Shown: in pieces, positions 1 to 5,756 of the stretch
How the letters are laid out: each line of letters starts with the position of its first letter
How positions within the stretch are numbered: the stretch's first letter is position 1
NCBI GenBank assembly: GCA_035547155.1
Contig: DASZVJ010000147.1
Coordinates: forward strand, 1-18,280
Source of the DNA: CAZNMF01 sp035547155
Lineage (GTDB): Bacteria; Acidobacteriota; Vicinamibacteria; Vicinamibacterales; SCN-69-37
DNA length: 18,280 nt
Direction: 5' to 3'
Program-made: the position numbers and the translations under genes
The notes under the pieces: generated by a model
The model's input: the letters and a program-made list of their open reading frames with translations, nothing else
What the model was told of the DNA's origin: nothing
Databases searched by the model: none

Positions 1-54
1 CACGGCCGCGAGTCCCATCTTAGCGCCAGATGCGCACAGGCACGTGAACGCGTG
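1..54. other. Window edge, no gene seen
   Basis: This short stretch lies beyond the end of recQ. I see no convincing coding frame, hairpin or promoter in it. It may be the intergenic tail between recQ and a gene outside the window. Confidence 0.5.
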
Positions 55-1896
55 TTACGACGAACGTGCCCCGGCCTCATGTTCCCGGATGACCTCGAGG
101 ACGGCCTCGCCGAGATCGTCGGCTTTCCTCGCGCCGACACCGTAGACGTGACGCAGCGCCTCGATCGTCCGCGGCCGGTGCCGCGCGAGCTCGCGCAGCG
201 TCGTGTCGTGAAAGATGACGTACGGCGGCACGCCGCGGCTGCGCGCCAGTGACAGCCGCAGGGAACGCAGCATCTCGAACAGCTCGCGATCGACGCCGTC
301 CCAGGACGCGACCTCGGTCTTCGTTCGCCGATCGGCCGACTTCGTCCCCTTCGGCGGCGGCTTCAACCGCGCGAGCTCGAGGTCGGACACGGCGCCCGCA
401 TCCTTCATCAGCTGGACGCCTTCCGTCGTCAACTGCAGCACCGGATACGCATCGTCCGTCTGACGGAGCAGGCCGCGCGCGATCAGCTGATCGACGTAGC
501 CGCGCAGCTCGTCCGCTGACGCATCGCGAAACAGACCGAAGACGCTGAGATGCTGATGCCCGCGTCCCGACACCATCTCGGTGTCGCGGCCGCGCAGGAC
601 GTTGATGACGTGCGCGACGCCGAAGCGCTGCTGCACGCGCGCGACAGCTGACAGAATCTTGCGCGCGATCTCGATCGCGTTCGGCATCGCCTCGAGCTCG
701 CCGAGGCAGTAGTCGCACGCGCCGCACGCGTCTTTCTCGAAGCGCTCGCCGAAATAGCCGACGAGCCGCCGGTGCCGGCAGCCGACGCTCCCGGCGTAGC
801 GCTCCATGTCGCGCAACAGCGCGCGTCGCGCCGCGCCGTCGCCGCTCTCTTCCGCCATCGCGCGCCAGCGCGCGAAGTCGCCGCCCGAATAGATCAATAG
901 GCACTCGGCCTCGAGGCCGTCGCGGCCCGCGCGGCCGGCTTCCTGCTGGTAGTGCTCGAGCGATTGCGGCGCGCCCGCGTGCACGACGAAGCGGACGTCG
1001 GATCGATCGATGCCCATGCCGAACGCGACGGTCGCGACGACGACGTCGATCTCTTCGTTGAGGAAAGCATCCTGATTGCGATGCCGCTCGTCGTCGGCGA
1101 GTCCCGCGTGGTACGGCACGGCACGAACGCCGCTCTCGCGCAGCCACTCGGCCAGTGCGTCGACTTCGCGTCGCGACTGACAGTAGACGATGCCGGCTTC
1201 GCCGCGATGCCGCGCCAGCACGTCCTGCAACTGACGCTTCAGATTCGATCGGATGAGCACGCGATAGACGAGATTCGGCCGATCGAACGAGCCGACGAGC
1301 TCGGCGGGGTTTCGCAGGTCGAGCTGCGACAGGATGTCGCGCCGCACGCGCGCCGTCGCGGTCGCGGTGAACGCATGCAGGCTGACGTCGGGCCACACGC
1401 GTCGCAGATCGGCGAGCTGTCGATACTCAGGCCGGAAATCGTGGCCCCACTGGCTGATGCAGTGCGCTTCGTCGACCGCGATGAACCGGACAGGCTGCCG
1501 GCCGACGAGCGACCGAAACGACTGACTGCCCTCGCCGACGAGACGCTCCGGTGCCACGTAGAGCAGCCGATACCGTCCGGCGACGAGTCCCGACGCCACG
1601 TCCTGTCGCGCGTCGCTCGTCATGCCGCTGTGAAAGCCCGCCGCGGCGACGCCGTTGCCGACGAGCGTGTCGACCTGATCCTTCATCAACGCGATCAGCG
1701 GCGACACGACGATGGCCAGACCGTTGTCGTGCGCGAGCGCCGGGACTTGAAAGCAGAGCGACTTGCCGCCGCCAGTCGGCATGACGACGAGCGAGTCGCG
1801 GCCGGCGAGAATCGCGTCCATCGCCTCACGCTGCATCGGCCGGAACGCCGTGTAGCCCCAGTAACGCTCGAGGAGGGAGAGCAGCGGATCGGACAC
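55..1896 (-). CDS. recQ: ATP-dependent DNA helicase RecQ
   Basis: RecQ is a 3'-5' superfamily 2 DNA helicase acting in recombinational repair and stalled-fork processing in the cytoplasm. In the 613-residue form chosen here, Walker A (PTGGGKS) ends near K45, the DEAH box is at 142-145 followed by CISQWGHDFRPEY, and motif III reads FTATAT. Motifs V and VI are present as ATVAFGMGIDRSDVR and QQEAGRAGRDG. The RQC zinc site follows (CRHRR...CGACDYC, four Cys), then a winged helix, and a C-terminal HRDC domain (about the last 75 residues, from DRELFEMLRSLR). Length matches E. coli RecQ (about 610). The frame stays open upstream to 2022, but that extension only translates the intergenic heptamer repeat (Pro/Arg/Asn/Thr-rich), so I prefer the GTG at 1896. 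No Shine-Dalgarno is visible, and a weak -10 (TACGAT) lies 6 bases upstream. Function is very secure; the exact start is uncertain by a few codons. Confidence 0.95.
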   Translation of the reverse strand: MSDPLLSLLERYWGYTAFRPMQREAMDAILAGRDSLVVMPTGGGKSLCFQVPALAHDNGLAIVVSPLIALMKDQVDTLVGNGVAAAGFHSGMTSDARQDVASGLVAGRYRLLYVAPERLVGEGSQSFRSLVGRQPVRFIAVDEAHCISQWGHDFRPEYRQLADLRRVWPDVSLHAFTATATARVRRDILSQLDLRNPAELVGSFDRPNLVYRVLIRSNLKRQLQDVLARHRGEAGIVYCQSRREVDALAEWLRESGVRAVPYHAGLADDERHRNQDAFLNEEIDVVVATVAFGMGIDRSDVRFVVHAGAPQSLEHYQQEAGRAGRDGLEAECLLIYSGGDFARWRAMAEESGDGAARRALLRDMERYAGSVGCRHRRLVGYFGERFEKDACGACDYCLGELEAMPNAIEIARKILSAVARVQQRFGVAHVINVLRGRDTEMVSGRGHQHLSVFGLFRDASADELRGYVDQLIARGLLRQTDDAYPVLQLTTEGVQLMKDAGAVSDLELARLKPPPKGTKSADRRTKTEVASWDGVDRELFEMLRSLRLSLARSRGVPPYVIFHDTTLRELARHRPRTIEALRHVYGVGARKADDLGEAVLEVIREHEAGARSS

Positions 1897-1902
1897 CAGG
1901 GG

Positions 1903-1908
1903 ATCGTA
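1903..1908 (-). promoter_or_regulatory. Possible recQ -10 element
   Basis: On the minus strand TACGAT (4 of 6 to TATAAT) lies 6 bases before the proposed GTG start of recQ. No good -35 is seen, because the upstream DNA is the heptamer repeat. If real, transcription would start at or next to the start codon. This is weak evidence alone, but it fits the pattern at other genes in this window. Confidence 0.3.
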
Positions 1909-1921
1909 GATCGAAGATCGG

Positions 1922-2048
1922 GTTCTGGGGTTCCAGGTTCTGGGGTTCCAGGTTCTGAGGTTCGGGGGTTCGGGTTCCGGGGGTTCCGGTTCTCGGTTCT
2001 GGGTTCTCAGTTCGAAGTTCAAAGTTCAAAGTTCGAAGTTCGAAGTTC
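1922..2048. repeat. GTTC-phased heptamer repeat array
   Basis: The tetramer GTTC occurs 18 times, starting at 1922, 1930, 1937, 1945, 1952, 1960, 1968, 1974, 1983, 1989, 1996, 2003, 2010, 2017, 2024, 2031, 2038 and 2045. The last nine intervals counted from 1989 are all exactly 7 or fall within a pure 7-bp run, while earlier intervals vary from 6 to 9. The array therefore grades from a degenerate GTTCYGG-like half near recQ to a clean GTTCGAA/GTTCAAA half near the GH31 gene. It fills the divergent recQ/GH31 intergenic region and stops just before the GH31 -10 box. Because 7 is not a multiple of 3, it reads open in several frames and generates false N-terminal extensions. Function is unknown. 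Confidence 0.9.
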
Positions 2049-2051
2049 TTA

Positions 2052-2057
2052 TAGAAT
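2052..2057 (+). promoter_or_regulatory. -10 element of the GH31 gene
   Basis: TAGAAT (5 of 6 to TATAAT), within TTATAGAATC, lies 10 bases before the ATG at 2068. The region where a -35 box would sit is occupied by the last heptamer repeats (TTCGAAGTTC), with no clear TTGACA. The predicted transcription start is within about 4 bases of the ATG, so the message would be leaderless or nearly so. Confidence 0.45.
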
Positions 2058-2067
2058 CCCCGCAACC

Positions 2068-4200
2068 ATGACATCGCCCTCGACTCGCCTGCTGATGGCC
2101 GGCACGTTGCTGCTCGGCCTTGGTCTCGCTGCCTCCAGCGATCGGCTGCTCGCACAGGACGCCAACGCGCCGGCGCTGACGCTCGCGTTTCCGAAGCTGA
2201 CCGCGGCGGCTGGCGCGCCGCGCGCATTGCGGCTCGACGGCTGGTTCGTCGAGACCGCGCAAGGTCGCACGCCGTTGCCAGCGTCGCTGCTGAGCGCCGC
2301 GCCGATCGGTGCGGCGGCCAACTGGTCGCGCCGCGCGACGCTGGCCGACGGCCGGGTCATCACGCTGACCGTGACGCGCCAGGGCGATCGCGCGCGTGTC
2401 TCGCTTCGCGCGCAGCCCAGCACCGGCATCATCCGCTGGGGCCTCGCCGCCGACGCGACGAGCGACGAGTACTTCACCGGCCTCATGGAGCGCGTCGTCG
2501 ACGGCCCGCAGCAGGCGTCGTGGGCGCCGGGCATCACGCAGGCGATGAATCTGCGTGGGCAGAAGGTCGACCTGCTCGTCAAACCGACGACGGCGATCTA
2601 CTCACCGTTCTATCTGTCGTCGCGCGGCTATTCGATCGCGGTCGCGGGCACGTGGCCGGGCACGTTCGATTTCGCCGCGACGGACACGACGCGCGTCGCG
2701 ATGACGCTCGAAGGGCCATCGCTGACGCTGACGATCGACACGGCCGCGACGCCAGCCGAGCTCGTGCGCGCACACGCGATCGATGCCGGCCCGCCGTTCC
2801 TGCCGCCGAAGTGGGTGTACTCGCCGTGGCGCTGGCGCGACGAGCACACGCAGCGGCCGACGTACTACGACGGCACGCCCGTCACCGGACCGTTCAACTC
2901 CGAAGTGATGGAAGACGTGCTGATGATGCACGCGTTCGGCATTCCGAACGGCCTGTACTGGATCGATCGTCCGTGGGGACTCGGGCTGCCCTGGGGCTAT
3001 GACGACTTCGAGATCGATCCGCAGCGCCTGCCGCACTTCGACGACATGGTGCGCTGGCTCGACGAGCGTCACGCGAAGACGGCGCTGTGGATCACGGCGT
3101 CCTTCTACGGAAAGATGCAGGCCGAAGCGCTCGCGAAGCACTACGGTTATCCGGGGCAAGTGCGGCCGGACAATGGCAACAACTATCCGATGGTGGACCT
3201 CACCAATCCTGCCGCGCGAAAGTTCTGGCAGGACGGCATCGCGAAGCTGCTGAAGCAGGGCGTGGCCGGCTTCAAGCTCGATCGCGGCGAAGAGAACATT
3301 CCCGACGACGGCCCGTTCAAGATGTTCGACGGCCGGCCGGTGCGCGAGATGCGCAACGCGTACATCTCGCTGGCGACGAAGGCCGTCTACGACGTCGCGA
3401 AGCAGTATCGCGGCAACGATTTCTATGTGATGCCGCGCGCCGCGTACACCGGCACGTCGCCGTACGGGATCTTCTGGGGCGGCGACATCGGCGGCACGCA
3501 GGAAGGCCTGCGCGCGTCGATCATCGCCGTGCAGCGGTCCGCGCTGATGGGCTATCCGAACTGGGGCTCGGACACCTGCGGCTACAACCAGCAGCTGATG
3601 GAACAGGAAGTCTGCGGCCGGTGGCTCGCGTTCAGCGCGTTCACGCCGATCATGGAAGTCGGCCCGACGCGCAACGTCGCCTTCTGGAACACGCCGCGCG
3701 ATCCGCAATATGACGAGGTGCTGATCGCGACGTGGCGGCTGTACGCGCGGCTGCACGAACGGCTGAAGGACTACACCTACGCGCAGGCGGTCGAGGCGCG
3801 ACGAACGGGCATGCCGATCGTGCGTCCGCTCTTCCTCGCCGATCCCGCCGCGCCCACAGCCTGGTCGCAATGGTGGACCTATCTCTACGGTCCCGACATC
3901 GTCGTCTCGCCGGTGTGGGAAAAAGGCCAGCGGACGCAGCACGTATATCTGCCGTCAGGCTCGCGCTGGCGCGACGCATGGACGGGCGGCGTGTATCCCG
4001 GCGGCCAGGACGTCATCGTGCCGGCCGCGCCGCACCAGATTCCAATCTTCGTGCGTGACGGATCGAAGATCGATCTCGGCGACTTGAACCGCGAGTGGCA
4101 GGAGTCGACGACGATCGCGAAGCAGCGACCGGATCTGAAGGCGCTCGACGCCGAGGTCGCGGCGTGGTTCGCCGCGCACGGCACGAAAGACGCGCGTTAA
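2068..4200 (+). CDS. Secreted glycoside hydrolase family 31 (alpha-glycosidase)
   Basis: The protein is 710 residues with an N-terminal signal peptide (MTSPSTRLLMAGTLLLGLGL, cleavage probably after LLAQ), so it should act in the periplasm or outside the cell. GH31 enzymes are retaining alpha-glycosidases (alpha-glucosidase, alpha-xylosidase, sulfoquinovosidase and relatives). The N-terminal third looks like the family's beta-sandwich, followed by a (beta/alpha)8 barrel starting near PPKWVYSPWRWRDE. The nucleophile motif is FKLDRGEE with D405, and the acid/base motif is WGGDIGGT with D473. Typical late motifs GMPIVRPLFL and YLYGPDIVVSPV are also present. The ATG at 2068 is chosen because it starts the signal peptide; the frame remains open to 952 upstream only as antisense of recQ. 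The substrate cannot be told: the LDRGE nucleophile context matches neither the YicI-type nor the YihQ-type signature that I know. The gene stands alone, with no transporter or other glycosidase next to it. Confidence 0.93.
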   Translation: MTSPSTRLLMAGTLLLGLGLAASSDRLLAQDANAPALTLAFPKLTAAAGAPRALRLDGWFVETAQGRTPLPASLLSAAPIGAAANWSRRATLADGRVITLTVTRQGDRARVSLRAQPSTGIIRWGLAADATSDEYFTGLMERVVDGPQQASWAPGITQAMNLRGQKVDLLVKPTTAIYSPFYLSSRGYSIAVAGTWPGTFDFAATDTTRVAMTLEGPSLTLTIDTAATPAELVRAHAIDAGPPFLPPKWVYSPWRWRDEHTQRPTYYDGTPVTGPFNSEVMEDVLMMHAFGIPNGLYWIDRPWGLGLPWGYDDFEIDPQRLPHFDDMVRWLDERHAKTALWITASFYGKMQAEALAKHYGYPGQVRPDNGNNYPMVDLTNPAARKFWQDGIAKLLKQGVAGFKLDRGEENIPDDGPFKMFDGRPVREMRNAYISLATKAVYDVAKQYRGNDFYVMPRAAYTGTSPYGIFWGGDIGGTQEGLRASIIAVQRSALMGYPNWGSDTCGYNQQLMEQEVCGRWLAFSAFTPIMEVGPTRNVAFWNTPRDPQYDEVLIATWRLYARLHERLKDYTYAQAVEARRTGMPIVRPLFLADPAAPTAWSQWWTYLYGPDIVVSPVWEKGQRTQHVYLPSGSRWRDAWTGGVYPGGQDVIVPAAPHQIPIFVRDGSKIDLGDLNREWQESTTIAKQRPDLKALDAEVAAWFAAHGTKDAR

Positions 4201-4276
4201 GAGCGCATGTCAACTTCGAACTTCGAAATTGACGGGCGCCTTCGGCGCACTTGGCGGTTCTGAAACGCGCGTTAAG
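4190..4276. repeat. 12-bp direct repeat across the convergent gene ends
   Basis: ACGCGCGTTAAG occurs exactly at 4190-4201 and again at 4265-4276, 75 bp apart start to start. The first copy contains the GH31 stop codon (TAA, 4198-4200). The second contains the yqgE stop codon (TTA on the plus strand, 4272-4274). The 63 bp between the copies hold the short inverted heptamer-repeat copy and a GC hairpin. The arrangement resembles a target-site duplication around a small insertion, but a duplication or chance cannot be excluded. Confidence 0.6.
4209..4248. terminator. Two adjacent hairpins, likely bidirectional terminator
   Basis: The first element is a near-perfect palindrome at 4209-4233, with arms GTCAACTTCGAA and TTCGAAATTGAC around a single C. 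Eleven of 12 positions pair. Its core AACTTCGAACTTCGAA (4212-4227) is the exact reverse complement of bases 2032-2047 in the array upstream of GH31. The second element is GCGCC-TTC-GGCGC at 4236-4248. Both lie between convergent GH31 and yqgE, where a two-way terminator is expected. There is no long U-tract on either strand. Confidence 0.5.
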
Positions 4277-4913
4277 CCGCGGCGACGTCGGCGCGCTTGA
4301 TCTCGCGGCGCCAGAGCGTGTCCGGGTTCGCGTCGAACACCACGTCGCCGTCACCGTCGACGATGAGCCAGTTGCCGCGCAGGATCTCGCGCTCGAGCTG
4401 GCCCGGCGCCCATCCCGCGTAGCCGGCGTAGAGCCGCATCCGCGTCATCGGCGCGCCAGTCTCGGTCTCACGATCGATCGCTTCGGCTGTCGTTAGCAGG
4501 AAGACGTCCTTCACGAGACGGCGCGCATCCGGCGGTGCCTGCGCGGAGCGAACCAGCGCGCGCACGTCGGTCAGCGCCACGGGACCACCGAGGAACAGGA
4601 TGGGCGCTGGCCCGTCGGGCATCGGCAAGTCGGGCAGCACGCGCGACACCGGAACGCGGCTCTGCTTGTTGATGACGAGACCGGCGGCGCCGTCAGACGA
4701 ATACGAGAACAGCAGAATGACGGAGTCCGCGAACAGGCTGTCGCTCATCGTGCGCGCGGCGACGAGCATCTTGCCCGCCGCGAGCTCCTTCGCGGGCTGG
4801 CGCTGCGCGGCAGCCACACTCGAGCGGGCGCCAACGACGACTCGCGGCGCAGCGATGCCTGTCGCGATGACGACGCACAGGGCAGCGATCGATCGAGGAA
4901 CGTGCCGGCCCAT
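4272..4913 (-). CDS. YqgE/AlgH family (DUF179) protein with signal peptide
   Basis: This is a 213-residue protein. The YqgE/AlgH core starts near residue 44 (AGKMLVAARTMSDSLFADSV) and continues with LLFSYSSDGAAGLVINKQS, a GGPV turn and a late GYAGWAPGQLEREI segment, all characteristic of the family. Biochemical function of the family is not established; AlgH was named for an effect on alginate regulation in Pseudomonas. Unlike the usual cytoplasmic members of about 190 residues, this one begins with MGRHVPRSIAALCVVIATGI followed by a small-residue stretch, which looks like a signal peptide or membrane anchor. The ATG at 4913 has a -10-like GATAGT 8 bases upstream, and no Shine-Dalgarno is visible. 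An internal start near residue 49 would remove the export signal but would also cut into the first core strand. It is divergent from the YjbR-like gene, with only 18 bp between start codons. Confidence 0.88.
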   Translation of the reverse strand: MGRHVPRSIAALCVVIATGIAAPRVVVGARSSVAAAQRQPAKELAAGKMLVAARTMSDSLFADSVILLFSYSSDGAAGLVINKQSRVPVSRVLPDLPMPDGPAPILFLGGPVALTDVRALVRSAQAPPDARRLVKDVFLLTTAEAIDRETETGAPMTRMRLYAGYAGWAPGQLEREILRGNWLIVDGDGDVVFDANPDTLWRREIKRADVAAA

Positions 4914-4921
4914 GACGCGAA

Positions 4922-4949
4922 ACTATCACTGATGACATCGCGCGACTTC
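4922..4949 (-). promoter_or_regulatory. Promoter of yqgE-like gene inside the divergent gene
   Basis: On the minus strand TTGAAG (4949-4944) and GATAGT (4927-4922) are separated by 16 bp. The -10 is followed by TTCGCGTC and then the ATG at 4913. The -35 lies inside the first codons of the divergent YjbR-like gene (start 4932), so the two genes share promoter DNA. The predicted transcript starts at or beside the ATG. Confidence 0.5.
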
Positions 4950-5279
4950 AAGCGGCTCGCGCTCAGCTTCGATGGCGCGGAAGAAGGCTCGCACATGGGC
5001 GCGGTCGACTTCCGCGTCGGCGGCCGCATCTTCGCGACGCTGGCCGCGGTCAAGCTCGGCTACGGCAATCTGATGCTGACGCCCGAGCAGCAGACGCAGT
5101 TCGTCGAAGAGATGCCGGACGTCTTCCTTCCCATTCCCGGCGGCTGGGGCCGGAACGGCGCCACGCACGTACGGCTGGCCGCGGTCAGCGAGGACGTGCT
5201 GAAGGGTGCGCTGCACGTCGCCTGGAAACTGCGCGTCGAGAAGAATCAGCACACGCCGAAGCGAACGCGACGACGCTGA
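4932..5279 (+). CDS. MmcQ/YjbR-family protein
   Basis: This small protein of 115 residues starts MTSRDFKRLALSFDGAEEGS, which matches the standard opening of the MmcQ/YjbR (CyaY-like fold) family. The GGWGRNGATHVRL motif in the second half is also typical, and a basic tail (PKRTRRR) ends it. Family members are often annotated as DNA-binding, but their role is not settled. The frame is open from an ATG at 4902, but that start lies inside the yqgE start region and adds residues absent from the family, so 4932 is preferred. No clear ribosome binding site precedes it. It is transcribed away from yqgE and is followed by paired hairpins, so it is probably a single-gene unit. Confidence 0.85.
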   Translation: MTSRDFKRLALSFDGAEEGSHMGAVDFRVGGRIFATLAAVKLGYGNLMLTPEQQTQFVEEMPDVFLPIPGGWGRNGATHVRLAAVSEDVLKGALHVAWKLRVEKNQHTPKRTRRR

Positions 5280-5287
5280 TCGACGGT

Positions 5288-5357
5288 CGGGCCGCCACAA
5301 GGGCGGCCCGTCGCCCGTGGCCCGCAGCCGTGTAGGGGCGGCCCCCTGTGGCCGCCC
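5288..5357. repeat. REP-like hairpin doublet, probably also a terminator
   Basis: The first hairpin is CGGGCCGCC (5288-5296), loop ACAAG, GGCGGCCCG (5302-5310). The second is GGGCGGCC (5336-5343), loop CCCTGT, GGCCGCCC (5350-5357), preceded by TGTAG. Read on the opposite strand, the second gives GCCACAGGGGG, close to GCCACAAGGG of the first. The two are therefore related copies in inverted orientation about 25 bp apart, as in paired REP elements. They sit right after the YjbR-like stop codon and before the padR promoter. There is no U-tract. Confidence 0.6.
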
Positions 5358-5372
5358 GTCATTCGCTCAATG

Positions 5373-5403
5373 TGTTGACAATCAACACCTACATCGGTAG
5401 GCT
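5373..5403 (+). promoter_or_regulatory. padR promoter overlapped by two palindromic operators
   Basis: The -35 TTGACA (5375-5380) and -10 TAGGCT (5398-5403) are 17 bp apart, and the ATG follows 8 bases later at 5412. Two palindromes lie end to end across the promoter. TGTTGA-CAA-TCAACA (5373-5387) covers the -35, and CCTAC-ATCG-GTAGG (5388-5401) covers the spacer end and the -10. PadR proteins commonly repress their own promoters, so these are good candidate operator half-site pairs. The transcript should be leaderless. Confidence 0.65.
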
Positions 5404-5411
5404 TCCCACTC

Positions 5412-5756
5412 ATGGCCCCCGACAAACGCGACGTTCTCTACGGCACGCTTGGCCTGATGGTCTTGAAGACGCTCGAAGCGCTCGGGCCGCTGCACGGCTA
5501 CCGGATCGCCAGACGCATCGAGCAGATCAGCGGCGACCAGCTGTCGCTCAACCAGGGCACGCTCTATCCGGCGCTCTTGAAGCTCGAGCAGGCCGGCTGG
5601 ATCTCGTCGAGCTGGACGGAGTCCGACAGCGGCCGGCGCGTGAAGACGTACGCGCTCACCAAAGCCGGCCGCAAGCAGATCCGCACTGAAGAAGCCTCCT
5701 GGCAGCACGCCACCGACATCGTCGCGCGCTTCTTCGCGATTCGCGAGGACGCGTGA
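5412..5756 (+). CDS. PadR-family transcriptional regulator
   Basis: The protein is 114 residues and forms a winged helix-turn-helix of the small PadR subfamily. Typical features are GTLGLMVLKTLEALGPLHGY at the start, the recognition region QLSLNQGTLYPALLKLEQAG, the wing SDSGRRVKTYALTKAGRK, and a C-terminal helix (ASWQHATDIVARFFAI) that usually mediates dimerisation. Such regulators dimerise on palindromic promoter sites and release on ligand binding. Here two palindromes overlap its own promoter, so autorepression is likely. The ATG at 5412 is supported by the promoter 8 bases upstream; there is no Shine-Dalgarno. Its TGA stop overlaps the GTG start of the downstream permease (GTGA, 5753-5756), which implies translational coupling and control of that permease. 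Confidence 0.93.
   Translation: MAPDKRDVLYGTLGLMVLKTLEALGPLHGYRIARRIEQISGDQLSLNQGTLYPALLKLEQAGWISSSWTESDSGRRVKTYALTKAGRKQIRTEEASWQHATDIVARFFAIREDA

Noticed and set aside
1897..2022. N-terminal extension of RecQ rich in Pro, Arg, Asn and Thr
   Set aside because: It is the translation of the GTTC heptamer repeat on the minus strand and has no counterpart in RecQ proteins.
1922..2048. CRISPR array
   Set aside because: The unit is 7 bp with no spacers of 30 bp or so and no cas genes nearby.
952..2067. Upstream extension of the GH31 frame, 372 extra codons
   Set aside because: It runs antisense to recQ and through the heptamer array. The ATG at 2068 begins a clear signal peptide and has a -10 box just upstream.
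5288..5357. Classical intrinsic terminator
   Set aside because: The stems are strong but lack a U-tract on either strand and are related to each other, so I list them mainly as REP-like repeats; termination remains possible.
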